In this document: piece after piece, positions 1-8,071 of the stretch
Layout of the letters: each line of letters begins with the position of its first letter
Position numbering within the stretch: the stretch's first letter is position 1
Assembly: GCF_001719045.1 (NCBI RefSeq)
Contig: NZ_CP015423.1
Span: forward strand, 2,192,001-2,256,000
Direction of reading: 5' to 3'
Length of the DNA: 64,000 nt
Origin: Paenibacillus polymyxa
Lineage (GTDB): Bacteria; Bacillota; Bacilli; Paenibacillales; Paenibacillaceae
Notes under the pieces: model-generated
The model's input: only the letters and a program-made list of their open reading frames with translations
The model's database searches: none
What the model was told of the DNA's origin: nothing
Made by a program: the position numbers and the translations under genes

Positions 1-88
1 CCCCGTTTGCCACCGCCGCACGCATACAATCCCAGTCACCGGCTGGTGCCAGAAGCTCGACATCTTCTCTTCGTACTGCTGATTTCAT
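1..88 (-). CDS. U32-family peptidase / collagenase-like protein, N-terminal fragment (runs off the window)
   Basis: Only the first 29 codons are inside the window. The protein begins MKSAVRREDVELLAPAGDWD and continues CMRAAVANG. ELLAPAG-(N/D)WD followed by (M/L)RAAV-NGADAVYFG is the N-terminal signature of the U32 family (COG0826), whose members act in tRNA or rRNA hydroxylation or as proteases. The start is the ATG at 88, preceded on the minus strand by GGGGAGGGCAATA, a good ribosome-binding site. The rest of the gene lies outside the window, so the subfamily cannot be assigned. Confidence 0.75.
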   Translation of the reverse strand, partial: MKSAVRREDVELLAPAGDWDCMRAAVANG

Positions 89-450
89 TATTGCCCTCCC
101 CATATGCTGAAAACGAATGATCTCCGAGGGATAATCGTTGTTTTCAGGGCAGCTATGCTGCTTACTTGGTAATCTCATGGATGTTCCATAGACTCATTCC
201 AAAGCTGATCATGTTTAGTCAGGGGAATGGAAGCCTACTAAGAATCATATTTTAAATCCTATCCGTCTCTATCATCTTGTCCGATCATCCACACACTGAA
301 CCATCGGTTCCTCGCGTGAATTACATCCAACTCAAAAAATCCGCATCACAAACATCTGCGGCAGAATCATTCTTATCTTGTAACTAATCTAGTGTACCAG
401 ACTGCGACCTAAGCTTCTACACTTTCCAAGCGATTCCTTTAAAAAATAAT
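89..450. other. Intergenic region, no gene seen
   Basis: About 360 bases between the U32 gene and the terminator of the acetyltransferase gene. I see no open frame with a ribosome-binding site, no strong promoter hexamer pair and no recognisable riboswitch. It presumably holds the leader and promoter of the U32 gene on the minus strand. Confidence 0.5.
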
Positions 451-493
451 ACTAAAAACACCTCCAATCCCGTCAAGCGGTGCTTTGGAGGTG
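451..493 (-). terminator. Rho-independent terminator of the GNAT gene
   Basis: On the minus strand the arms CACCTCCAA (493-485) and TTGGAGGTG (467-459) pair around a 17-nt loop and are followed by TTTTTAGT. It lies 18 bases after the GNAT stop codon. Confidence 0.8.
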
Positions 494-510
494 AGTCATC
501 CTATCATTAA

Positions 511-951
511 CTAGGCAAACCTATACTTCGCAAGCATTTCTCCCCAGGGTGATATTCCCTTCTCCCTGAAGCCTGTTTTACTATATAGCTTTCTAGCTAG
601 TTCATTGTCTGGTTTATACCCAATCATGATAACATCCGTCCTATCAGTGGCTTTCCTTATTTCATCGATAACCAGTAACATCGCATTGTAGCCATAACCT
701 TGACCTTGAAATCTTTCGTCAATCATAAATCGGTAAACCCAGTAATTTCCGTCATCCGGGTCTAAACCATACATTGTAAAACCAATTAATTCGTCATCAT
801 TATAAATTACTTTAGATAAAAATCCATCTAAAAACTGACACTCCGCAATCGAAAAAAGGTTAGATACCATAAATCTTTTTTGCTCAGGTGTCGGTTTAAG
901 TTCGGCACATGCTTCCCAATTATGTTTGTCGACTGCTTTTAGCGTAATCAT
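511..951 (-). CDS. GNAT family N-acetyltransferase (BltD/spermidine acetyltransferase-like)
   Basis: This 146-residue protein is a complete single-domain GNAT enzyme, which moves an acetyl group from acetyl-CoA to an amine. The acetyl-CoA motif A is RFMIDERFQGQGYGYNAM (about residues 69-86, R/Q-x-x-G-x-G/A type). The C-terminal ARKLYSKTGF is the usual motif B. The strand before motif A, ELIGFTMYGLDPDD, together with YRFMIDERFQGQGYG, resembles B. subtilis BltD and related polyamine acetyltransferases, but the substrate cannot be read from sequence. The ATG at 951 has AGGAGG eight bases upstream. A perfect inverted repeat sits just before that site. The gene is monocistronic, with its own terminator. 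Confidence 0.85.
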   Translation of the reverse strand: MITLKAVDKHNWEACAELKPTPEQKRFMVSNLFSIAECQFLDGFLSKVIYNDDELIGFTMYGLDPDDGNYWVYRFMIDERFQGQGYGYNAMLLVIDEIRKATDRTDVIMIGYKPDNELARKLYSKTGFREKGISPWGEMLAKYRFA

Positions 952-963
952 TTTGGATTCCTC

Positions 964-985
964 CTATACGGGGAAATCCGTATAG
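964..985 (-). promoter_or_regulatory. Perfect 8-bp inverted repeat touching the GNAT ribosome-binding site
   Basis: CTATACGG and CCGTATAG are perfect reverse complements separated by six bases. On the minus strand the distal arm runs directly into AGGAGG. It could be an operator or an RNA hairpin that limits ribosome access; the sequence does not say which. Confidence 0.5.
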
Positions 986-1043
986 ACTTCCCTAGTGCTT
1001 ACTTCACTCATTATAAGATTGGTGGTATTTGGCGGGCGCCAGT

Positions 1044-1110
1044 GAAGCGTGCCATTTGAATCCGAAGAAGCGTCAACGCTCGTAGGCTCAAATGGCACGC
1101 GTAGCGCTTC
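1044..1110. repeat. Palindromic interspersed repeat, copy A
   Basis: A long inverted repeat: GCGTGCCATTTGA (1047-1059) pairs with TCAAATGGCACGC (1088-1100), and the flanks GAAGCG and CGCTTC can extend the stem. The 40-base core 1054-1093, read on the minus strand, matches 59138-59177 at 34 of 40 positions. It lies between the stalk-protein gene and the GNAT gene, so it may also end transcription from the former. Confidence 0.7.
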
Positions 1111-1144
1111 CCCCACAACCTCGCTAATCTTTTACCTACACCTT

Positions 1145-3058
1145 CTACTTCACAAAATTAAACGAATTTAACGTCGAATCCAGTGCGTTAGACTGTACAG
1201 CCGTGTTGTTCGCATCATTTAATGTTGTTGTCACAGTATACGTTTTTCCGTCACGTTCCAAAACCAATTGGTGGCCTGTGTAGCCAATGCCTTCCTCTAT
1301 ACGATGGAATGTAAAGGACACTGCCGGAACACCAGCAAACGTTACGTCCTTAACTTCCTCAACTTTGAGGTTTTTGTAGTTCTTTGCTTGCTTATCATAG
1401 AAGTCCTTGAGCTGGGATACCGTTAGTTCAAATGATTGGTCGTTGTCGATTTTGATGGAAAAACGACCTCCGGTAAACTGGTACTCTACATCGCCCAATT
1501 CAAATTGATCGCTAATCGCGGTCCAATATCGTGGGATATTCACCGTATATTCATAGGCTTTCGACGTCTTTTTGACCGTTTTCGTTTTGTCCGTCAAATA
1601 GTCGTCTTCTTCCAACTGTCCAAAGTTACTTGCTACGGTTTGAAAATCGATTTGAAGCGAGGAGATGAGCGCGTTGAACTGATCATTTCCTTTGCTTACT
1701 TTTTCAGGCACTGCGTATTCAGCCAAATAGCGATATCCATTTTGCTGAATCAGCACATTGTACTCTTTGACCCATCCATCGCCAAAATTATAGCGGTACT
1801 CCTGTACTAACCCTTGAACGCCTGCAACCTCCAGCGGATACGTCTTCTGTGCCTCATAAGCTGTGGACACAAAGGAATCGCTCAGCCATTTTTGCAGCTG
1901 CTGGCCCCAGTTCTCCAACTTTCCATCCGCTGGAGCCGAGGTTACTTTCACGCGGAAGCTCGATCCATCATTACTTTCATATTGCATCCGTTGATCGTCC
2001 ATTTTCCAGCCTGCGGGTATGCTGAGTGACACACCGTAGTCTGGATTTCCGGCCTCGCGTGTGCCTCCTACGACAGTGGACAAGTCTTTAATACTTTTAT
2101 CCTGCGCATTAAAAGAGGTCTTGAAGGAATTTAACAGTCCCGCATACTGGGCCAGATCTTTATAATTCGTTGCTTTAGCATCGGAAAAATAAACTACATA
2201 CAATCGTCCGTTGTCATAGTACTGACGATTTTCCCACAATACGCCGTCCCCATCCTTCGTAATGACACGAGCATAAGGTACCTTCGCTTTCGGGAAGGAT
2301 TTTCGATCGATCACAGTTTCTCCCGTTTCCTTGGCTGCCTGCACTAATTGTTGCAACAGATCGTCCGCATTCAGTGGAACCGGCTGTGACGCTGTGTGCA
2401 CTTCCATATAGTACGCACTGTTCTCGTCCATAAAAGTGGAGATACTCTCATCTCCACCTCCCTGACCGATGACGAGACCTGTTGGATAGTTCATAGACCA
2501 GCCATAGTAACTGTTCCCGATCTGCGTCTTGCCCTCATCATTATCAATGTTCGGTGTCTCTTCAGCTACCGTGCCCGCCTCTTCTTGTGCTTCCATCCGA
2601 ATAATGATTCCGGCGCCGTTCTTCTCCAACTTACCGCCAAGCCCTTCTGCTACTTGACGCAGAGGCACCATGAGAATACCTGATGACATTTCCGGTGGAG
2701 CTGGAAGTGTCACCTTGTGACCTCTCACCCAAGCAGTACGGCTACCAATGGTCAGCGATACAACATGAGTTCCGCTAGTGATTTTAACCACATTATCTTC
2801 AGCCAATCGAATTTTGCTGTTAAATGCCTTTTTAAAAATACCAGCTGGAACCATCAGTGCACCACTTTTTGAATATGGCTTCGTAATATTGGCATTATGG
2901 CCGTTCACGATGGCTGTATTGCTGCCGCTTTGCAACCGCAATTCCAGCATGGTTTTATCTTGATCTGCTGCAACTGCTGGCAAAGCGGAAAGCAGAAGGG
3001 ACAATGCGACAGCGCCGACCCCCAGCTTACGCATCATTTTTCTTTGAATATGCTTCAC
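1145..3058 (-). CDS. Secreted protein with copper-amine-oxidase-like stalk domain
   Basis: A 637-residue exported protein. Residues 1-30 form a Sec signal peptide (positive start, GAVALSLLLSALPAVAA). Residues about 35-155 match the copper amine oxidase N-terminal-like stalk domain common in Paenibacillus surface proteins, with its alternating ALMVPAG and ILMVPLRQVAEGLGG strands. The remaining 480 residues appear to hold three similar blocks of roughly 130-150 residues, each opening with a (V/S)(N/S)IPxxW-type strand (SMNYPTG, SLSIPAGW, NIPRYW) and ending near a (L/F)xSF motif. These are probably repeated extracytoplasmic domains. Despite the name, no amine oxidase catalytic part is present. 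The GTG start at 3058 has GGGAG seven bases upstream. The gene lies 49 bases after the HtrA-like gene, so the two are probably co-transcribed. Confidence 0.75.
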   Translation of the reverse strand: MKHIQRKMMRKLGVGAVALSLLLSALPAVAADQDKTMLELRLQSGSNTAIVNGHNANITKPYSKSGALMVPAGIFKKAFNSKIRLAEDNVVKITSGTHVVSLTIGSRTAWVRGHKVTLPAPPEMSSGILMVPLRQVAEGLGGKLEKNGAGIIIRMEAQEEAGTVAEETPNIDNDEGKTQIGNSYYGWSMNYPTGLVIGQGGGDESISTFMDENSAYYMEVHTASQPVPLNADDLLQQLVQAAKETGETVIDRKSFPKAKVPYARVITKDGDGVLWENRQYYDNGRLYVVYFSDAKATNYKDLAQYAGLLNSFKTSFNAQDKSIKDLSTVVGGTREAGNPDYGVSLSIPAGWKMDDQRMQYESNDGSSFRVKVTSAPADGKLENWGQQLQKWLSDSFVSTAYEAQKTYPLEVAGVQGLVQEYRYNFGDGWVKEYNVLIQQNGYRYLAEYAVPEKVSKGNDQFNALISSLQIDFQTVASNFGQLEEDDYLTDKTKTVKKTSKAYEYTVNIPRYWTAISDQFELGDVEYQFTGGRFSIKIDNDQSFELTVSQLKDFYDKQAKNYKNLKVEEVKDVTFAGVPAVSFTFHRIEEGIGYTGHQLVLERDGKTYTVTTTLNDANNTAVQSNALDSTLNSFNFVK

Positions 3059-3107
3059 AGTAAATCTCCCTTTAGCTTTATTTTATAGATTCAAGAGCCG
3101 TTATTGT

Positions 3108-4352
3108 TCACTTTCCAGTAGTTGCCCCTTGAGCTGGCTCCGATGTTTCCTTAGGAAGCGCTACGCCGCCATCTTCAGCGGCCTCCGAACCGTTCGAATC
3201 TTCACCATCTTCTCCAGACTGAATGGACTCATAGATTTCACCATTATCCTGTGTCAGTACTAGCTTGCGCTTCACAATATCACCGTCCGACTGCATTAGT
3301 ACACTCACCGTTTGACCTGGTTGATAGTTTTTAAGCAGCTCATTGACATCAATGGCCGAAGCTACACGCTTACCGTTAATGCTATACAGCTCATCGCCTT
3401 CCTTGATTTTGGCCTGAATGGCATTGGCTGAGGTAATTTTCGTAACTTTCAGAGGGTCCTCGGTAGGTAATCCAACGATAGCTGACCAGCTCTCTTCCAG
3501 ACTCAGACCAAGACTGGCACGCCGAACCTCTCCGTATTTGAAAAATTGGCCGATGACATATTTCACCGTATCCGACGGAATCGAAAAGCCCATATTTTCA
3601 ATGCCGACCGCCGAGAATTTCATCGTATTGATCCCAATGACCTCACCCTTGAGATTGACCAGCGGACCGCCGCTGTTACCAGGATTGATCGCGGTATCAC
3701 TTTGGATCAAACGATAAGCAGCGTTGACACCACGGTTCAGCCCGCTAACAACACCCGAGGTTGCCGAATTGCGAAGTGAAAAGGATATAGGCGTACCAAT
3801 AGCCACTACCTGCTCACCTACCTGTAGACTGTTCGTTGAAGCTGCCAAGGTGGCGGGTTTGAGGCCGCTTGCCTTGATTTTGACTAATGCCAAATCACTG
3901 ATCGGATCGCTGTAGCTGTCGGTGATTCCGTAAGATTTTCCGTCCGAGGTTACGACCACGGCATCACCTAATCCTTCGATAACATGTGCATTCGTCACAA
4001 TCCATCCATCGCTACGAATGATAACACCCGTGCCGTGAGCTAGGTTGTATCGATCTCCTCCTGCTACGGTCTCTCCCGTGGCTGAACGGCCAATGATACC
4101 GACCACAGAAGGAGATACATTTTTAACCACCTGCGGCACACGATCGGCCGATAACGTATATGTACCATTTGCGCTGTTATATGCGCCGCTGGTTCCTAAT
4201 GCTTTATTCATATCGCTTACGTTAACATAGACCCCACCATTAATGACTTTGGCCTTTAACGCAGTCCCACTGCTGGCTGCACCTGCCGTTCCAGAAACAC
4301 ATAGAGCGCTGCCCAAAGCCAGAACAACTGCCCTTTTCCCCATCTTACGCAT
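3108..4352 (-). CDS. HtrA/DegP-like serine protease with N-terminal stalk segment and PDZ domain
   Basis: A secreted trypsin-like protease of 414 residues. The start chosen is the ATG at 4352 (MRKMGKRAVV), followed at once by a signal peptide; the upstream in-frame extension has no export signal. Residues about 30-72 resemble half of a copper-amine-oxidase-like stalk domain. The protease domain spans about 75-290, with catalytic residues visible as His123 (TNAHV), Asp153 (SDLALVKI) and Ser227 (GNSGGPL). A PDZ domain follows (about 300-380, with GDELYSINGKRV), then an acidic, low-complexity tail. HtrA proteins degrade or refold damaged exported proteins. Here the usual N-terminal membrane anchor is replaced by a cleavable-looking signal and a stalk segment. 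It is probably the first gene of a pair with the stalk protein downstream. Confidence 0.85.
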   Translation of the reverse strand: MRKMGKRAVVLALGSALCVSGTAGAASSGTALKAKVINGGVYVNVSDMNKALGTSGAYNSANGTYTLSADRVPQVVKNVSPSVVGIIGRSATGETVAGGDRYNLAHGTGVIIRSDGWIVTNAHVIEGLGDAVVVTSDGKSYGITDSYSDPISDLALVKIKASGLKPATLAASTNSLQVGEQVVAIGTPISFSLRNSATSGVVSGLNRGVNAAYRLIQSDTAINPGNSGGPLVNLKGEVIGINTMKFSAVGIENMGFSIPSDTVKYVIGQFFKYGEVRRASLGLSLEESWSAIVGLPTEDPLKVTKITSANAIQAKIKEGDELYSINGKRVASAIDVNELLKNYQPGQTVSVLMQSDGDIVKRKLVLTQDNGEIYESIQSGEDGEDSNGSEAAEDGGVALPKETSEPAQGATTGK

Positions 4353-4540
4353 ATACTCACCATTTCCTCTCTTACATGACCCTGTTCTATCAGTTAGTCC
4401 AAATCTACCATAGAGGGGACACGTATACAATCGCTTTAAGCCCTATCTTTTTCTAAAAGGCGCCGTTTGCTACATCCCTGTCCTCTCATGCTATTTATAT
4501 TATAAATTTTCCAAATCCTTATATCAAAAAAATAAGCAAA

Positions 4541-4557
4541 AACGATAAATAATCGTT
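4541..4557. promoter_or_regulatory. Inverted repeat upstream of the nitrite/sulfite reductase gene
   Basis: AACGAT, five A/T bases and ATCGTT form a 17-bp palindrome about 155 bases before the reductase start, in the region shared with the divergent HtrA-like gene. It has the size of a dimeric-regulator operator. No regulator can be named from the sequence. Confidence 0.35.
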
Positions 4558-4711
4558 ATACCGTTTAGGTCATTCCTTCGTTTACGGGCATAACCAACTA
4601 TGATACCATCACATTATATCTTAGTTTTATTGTCGGAAATAAAGAATAAAATCATGAGTCCTCTATCCAAAACACTAAAGTATAAATAAGCACCCACAGG
4701 AGGTTAAAAGA

Positions 4712-6337
4712 ATGGCCTACGAACCAATCTGGAACGCTCATCCCGATAAGCTTAACAAATTCGAGTTAGTCAAGCTGGAAAAGGACGGTCTCGACGTTAT
4801 CCGTACCATTATCGAAAACTATGCCAACGAAGGCTATGACTCGATCTCTGCGGACGATATGGATCGTTTCAAATGGGCTGGGGTATATCAGCAAAAGCCC
4901 AAGGATGGTCATTTCATGATGCGGGTCCGCATCAACACAGGGATCATGACTTCAGCACAGGCACATGCATTGGCGGACATATCCGCGCTATATGGACGCG
5001 GTCTTGTGGATGTCACCACTCGCCAGGCGATTCAATTTCACTGGCTGACGGTCGAAAGCTTACCCGATATTTTCGAAAGACTGGAAAAAGTCAATTTGTA
5101 TTCCTTTGAAGCCTGTGGAGACTGCCCGCGTACCATTGTCGGTAATCCGCTGGCTGGCATCGATCCCAATGAATTGGTGGATACCCAGGAGATTGTAGAT
5201 GAAGTAAACCGCTTTTTCTTATTAAATCGTGACTTCTCCAATCTGCCGCGCAAGTACAAAATGTCTATCTCCGGTAATACGTACAATAATGCACAGGCTG
5301 AAATTAACGACCTGTCCTTCACTCCAGCCACCAAGATCCTCGACGGAAAAGAAGTGGTCGGCTTCCATGCGATGGTTGGTGGAGGTTTGTCCGCCAAGCC
5401 GCATATGGCACAGTCTCTGGATTTGTTTGTTCGTCCTGAGGAAGTACTGAAGGTTGCTATTGCTGTCACCACCATTTTCCGTGATTACGGCTATCGGGAA
5501 AAGCGGCACCATGCCCGCTTGAAATTCCTCGTTGCCGATTGGGGCCCAGACAAATTTCTGGCTAAGCTCACCGAGTACATCGGTGAAATGCCCGGACGAG
5601 GCGAGGACAAAACGATTGGCTGGCAAGCCGCCTATTTTGACGGCGTGCATCCTCAAGCTCAAAAAGGTCTGAACTATGTCGGTCTGAACGTTCCTGTCGG
5701 TCGCCTTAGTGCTGACGAGTTACATGAACTGGCCGACCTGGCTGACCGCTATGGCGATGGTCAGATTCGTACCACGATGTCGCAAAACATTTTGCTGAGC
5801 GGCGTACCGGATGAGCAGGTGGATGAACTACTGGAAGCCCCCGTCCTGCAACGCCTGACACCACAGCCCAAGCATTTTATGAGTCGTACGGTATCGTGCA
5901 CAGGAAATGAGTTTTGCAATTTGGCGATTGTGGAAACCAAAAAACGGGCGGTTGACGTTGCCGAGTATTTGGATCAGCACGTACAATTGGATGAAAAGGT
6001 GCGCATTCATTTTATCGGTTGTCCGAATTCCTGCGGTCAAAAGCATATTGCGGACATTGGTCTGCAAGGCTCGCTTATTAAGACACCGGAAGGCTTGGTC
6101 GACGCGTTCGATATCGCTGTCGGCGGAGCGCTTGGAGCAGGCGCCCAGTTTAACAAGGCGCTCAAAGGCCGCGTACGCGGGGATCAGGTTGGACCTGTAC
6201 TGGCAGAGCTCATTCAGTTCTACAAAGAAAACAGGAGCGCCGGCGAAAGCTTTTACGCATATGTACAGCGTGTAGGTATTCCGACTTTCCAGGAAAAGCT
6301 GTCTGCCATTTTACAATCCAGCCACGTTGCATCCTAA
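4712..6337 (+). CDS. Siroheme nitrite/sulfite reductase (ferredoxin-type hemoprotein)
   Basis: A 541-residue enzyme that makes a six-electron reduction at a coupled siroheme and [4Fe-4S] centre, giving ammonia from nitrite or sulfide from sulfite. The cluster ligands are clear: Cys396-x5-Cys402 in CTGNEFC and Cys437-x3-Cys441 in CPNSC, the family pattern. Two ferredoxin-like half-domains are also evident (TRQAIQFHWL near residue 105 and TTMSQNILL near 355), and CGDCPRTIVGNPLAGID lies near 135-151. It is a single-chain form with no flavoprotein partner beside it, so the electron donor is probably ferredoxin. Nitrite and sulfite reductases are hard to tell apart by eye. The ATG follows ACAGGAGGTTAAAAGA, a near-ideal ribosome-binding site. 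It is a single-gene unit with a strong terminator. Confidence 0.88.
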   Translation: MAYEPIWNAHPDKLNKFELVKLEKDGLDVIRTIIENYANEGYDSISADDMDRFKWAGVYQQKPKDGHFMMRVRINTGIMTSAQAHALADISALYGRGLVDVTTRQAIQFHWLTVESLPDIFERLEKVNLYSFEACGDCPRTIVGNPLAGIDPNELVDTQEIVDEVNRFFLLNRDFSNLPRKYKMSISGNTYNNAQAEINDLSFTPATKILDGKEVVGFHAMVGGGLSAKPHMAQSLDLFVRPEEVLKVAIAVTTIFRDYGYREKRHHARLKFLVADWGPDKFLAKLTEYIGEMPGRGEDKTIGWQAAYFDGVHPQAQKGLNYVGLNVPVGRLSADELHELADLADRYGDGQIRTTMSQNILLSGVPDEQVDELLEAPVLQRLTPQPKHFMSRTVSCTGNEFCNLAIVETKKRAVDVAEYLDQHVQLDEKVRIHFIGCPNSCGQKHIADIGLQGSLIKTPEGLVDAFDIAVGGALGAGAQFNKALKGRVRGDQVGPVLAELIQFYKENRSAGESFYAYVQRVGIPTFQEKLSAILQSSHVAS

Positions 6338-6352
6338 ATATAGAGTCTATTA

Positions 6353-6392
6353 ACAGCCTGCTTGTATTACATATACAAGCAGGCTGTTTCTT
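6353..6392 (+). terminator. Rho-independent terminator after the reductase gene
   Basis: A perfect 15-bp stem, ACAGCCTGCTTGTAT with ATACAAGCAGGCTGT, and a 5-nt loop, followed by TTCTTAT. It begins 16 bases after the stop codon. Confidence 0.85.
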
Positions 6393-6433
6393 ATCGTCAT
6401 ACAACCTCGCAATATCGTTTCCCTCAATTCCAC

Positions 6434-6460
6434 AAAAAAAGACACCGGATTACTCCGGTA
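6434..6460 (-). terminator. Terminator overlapping the stop codon of the propeller-like gene
   Basis: On the minus strand ACCGGA and TCCGGT pair across a four-base loop and are followed by a run of seven T within CTTTTTTTG. The stop codon TAA of the 6450-7661 gene is in the loop (6452-6450). Confidence 0.8.
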
Positions 6461-7661
6461 TCAATATTTTCGCAAAATCCAGTACTGTTGGCTTATGAGC
6501 ACCTGTTGTAGATGTCACCACCACGTAGCCTGAAGGTATCTTGTATATCAATCCCGTATCGTATCGGATGCCGAAGGAATTATCCTCCTTATAATGAGTC
6601 CTCGTTTCCCACACCTTCGTACCGTTTCCTTTCAGGCCTGTAATGGTGATGCCATGCATTTTCGTGGTTTTACCCAGTGGATCATATTGATCACTGAACT
6701 GGACATACAACTGCTCCTCAGGCAGATACACCCGGTCAGCCGCATAGTCCTCTGTATTACCAAATAATTGCAGGCCATTACTTAGCACCTGTGTACGCTT
6801 GCTGTTTCCTTTAAGCCCTGTTACAGCAATATGACCGCTCGGCAACTCACGTACTGCGGCAATTTCTTTACCTGATCCTAAGTCCAGATGGATGTCACGA
6901 ATATCGCGACCATATACATCTGCTTGTACCCCAACGGGACCATCTGAGCTGTTCAAAAGCGCATAATATCCATTGTGACTGCCGACCAGCCAACCCGAGG
7001 TCACTCCGGCCGTCGTTCGATTCCATTGTAGATCGCCAGTTTCAGTGTATTTGAGTACAGTGAAGGACTGCTCCGCAAGGTTTAGATAGGAGACCAGGAA
7101 ACTGCCATCCTCCAGTGTCTCCAAACCAACCTGAGAATCCTGCCCATGAGATATCAAGCCATCTGTGGGTAATGTTTTGGACCACAAGGTGTTTCCATCC
7201 TCGTCCAATCGGGAAGCCTGCAACTCTCGTATTCCGTTCGGTTTTGTATAATCAATCAGAAACAGCAAGCCCCTATCCGGCGTCTCCCGCTGGACTCCCC
7301 TGCTGCTTGTCCCGGGTTGTACGTTCAGGTCCTGCTGATGTTTCCATACAGCCTCCACAGAACTGTCCAGCTTGCCATATGTGACGTGTACTACACTTGC
7401 TTCTGTATCGTCCTCGACGTTCAGCATTAAAAACCCACCATTCGCTGCGGGTTGAATGTAATCATGAGCGTTTTCTAAATCCTTAATACTGCCAATTGCT
7501 GCACTTGTTTCGATTTCGGCTTGTTTGGGCGCAAACGCTTCAGACACCTCGGAGGCATAGGACGGTGCAGCACTATAACCCATCAAACATGCCGCCAAAG
7601 CAGCTCCTGCTACCCATGAATATACACGTGTACGTAAAACTCTACTTTGCTTAATCTTCAA
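6450..7661 (-). CDS. Secreted protein with beta-propeller-like repeats, function unknown
   Basis: 403 residues. The first 37 form a signal peptide (arginine-rich start, then VAGAALAACLMGYSAAPSYA, cleavage probably after SYA). The body is made of roughly 40-50-residue repeats with a G-(N/D)-x-x-W motif: DGNTLWSKTLP, TGDLQWNRTTAG and NGTKVWETRTH, each preceded by a short hydrophobic strand such as GSFLVSYL. This is how PQQ-like or WD40-like propellers usually look. No catalytic motif is seen. The start is a TTG at 7661, with GGGAG ten bases upstream. The convergent neighbour is the reductase gene, and nothing around it indicates a role. Confidence 0.65.
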   Translation of the reverse strand: MKIKQSRVLRTRVYSWVAGAALAACLMGYSAAPSYASEVSEAFAPKQAEIETSAAIGSIKDLENAHDYIQPAANGGFLMLNVEDDTEASVVHVTYGKLDSSVEAVWKHQQDLNVQPGTSSRGVQRETPDRGLLFLIDYTKPNGIRELQASRLDEDGNTLWSKTLPTDGLISHGQDSQVGLETLEDGSFLVSYLNLAEQSFTVLKYTETGDLQWNRTTAGVTSGWLVGSHNGYYALLNSSDGPVGVQADVYGRDIRDIHLDLGSGKEIAAVRELPSGHIAVTGLKGNSKRTQVLSNGLQLFGNTEDYAADRVYLPEEQLYVQFSDQYDPLGKTTKMHGITITGLKGNGTKVWETRTHYKEDNSFGIRYDTGLIYKIPSGYVVVTSTTGAHKPTVLDFAKILIPE

Positions 7662-7964
7662 GCGTTCCAGCTCCCTTCATGACTTCCTCAATGATGTTGT
7701 ATGAACCTTAGATGTGATAAAACTACAGACGGTTTCGCTTCAACTTGTAATGGTTGTCACGCGGGCAAGGAACTCCGTATGATGCTAAGTAATCATAAAT
7801 TATATATTTACCTCTTCAAGCCCGAGCCTAAACATCCAAAACTCCAAAATTTAGAGACTACTCAGAGACTTTCTGTCGATGAATATACGTATAGATTTAT
7901 TATTCCAGCGCTTGGTAAACTATGTGTCACATGCTTTAACGCAGGAATTTGATAAAAGTTTTCT
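7662..7964. other. Intergenic region, no supported gene
   Basis: About 300 bases between the propeller-like gene and the uvrA terminator. A plus-strand open frame at 7701-7952 has no ribosome-binding site and no protein-like character. The promoter of the 6450-7661 gene must be here, but I see no clear hexamer pair. Confidence 0.45.
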
Positions 7965-8050
7965 TTTTTTACAAAAAAAATAAAACCCTGCAAGACGAAG
8001 GCATCAATACACTAGTTCGTATTCTGCCTTCCTGCCTGTGCAGGGTTTTT
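7965..8050 (-). terminator. Compound terminator of uvrA
   Basis: On the minus strand AAAACCCTGCA pairs with TGCAGGGTTTT, enclosing an inner GAAGGCA/TGCCTTC stem, and the structure is followed by ATTTTTTTTG. It lies just downstream of the uvrA stop codon. Confidence 0.75.
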
Positions 8051-8071
8051 AAATCGTACGTTAAATGGTAT

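Noticed and set aside
7701..7952. 83-codon plus-strand open frame
   Set aside because: No ribosome-binding site, no recognisable domain, odd composition, and it lies in the promoter gap of a minus-strand gene.
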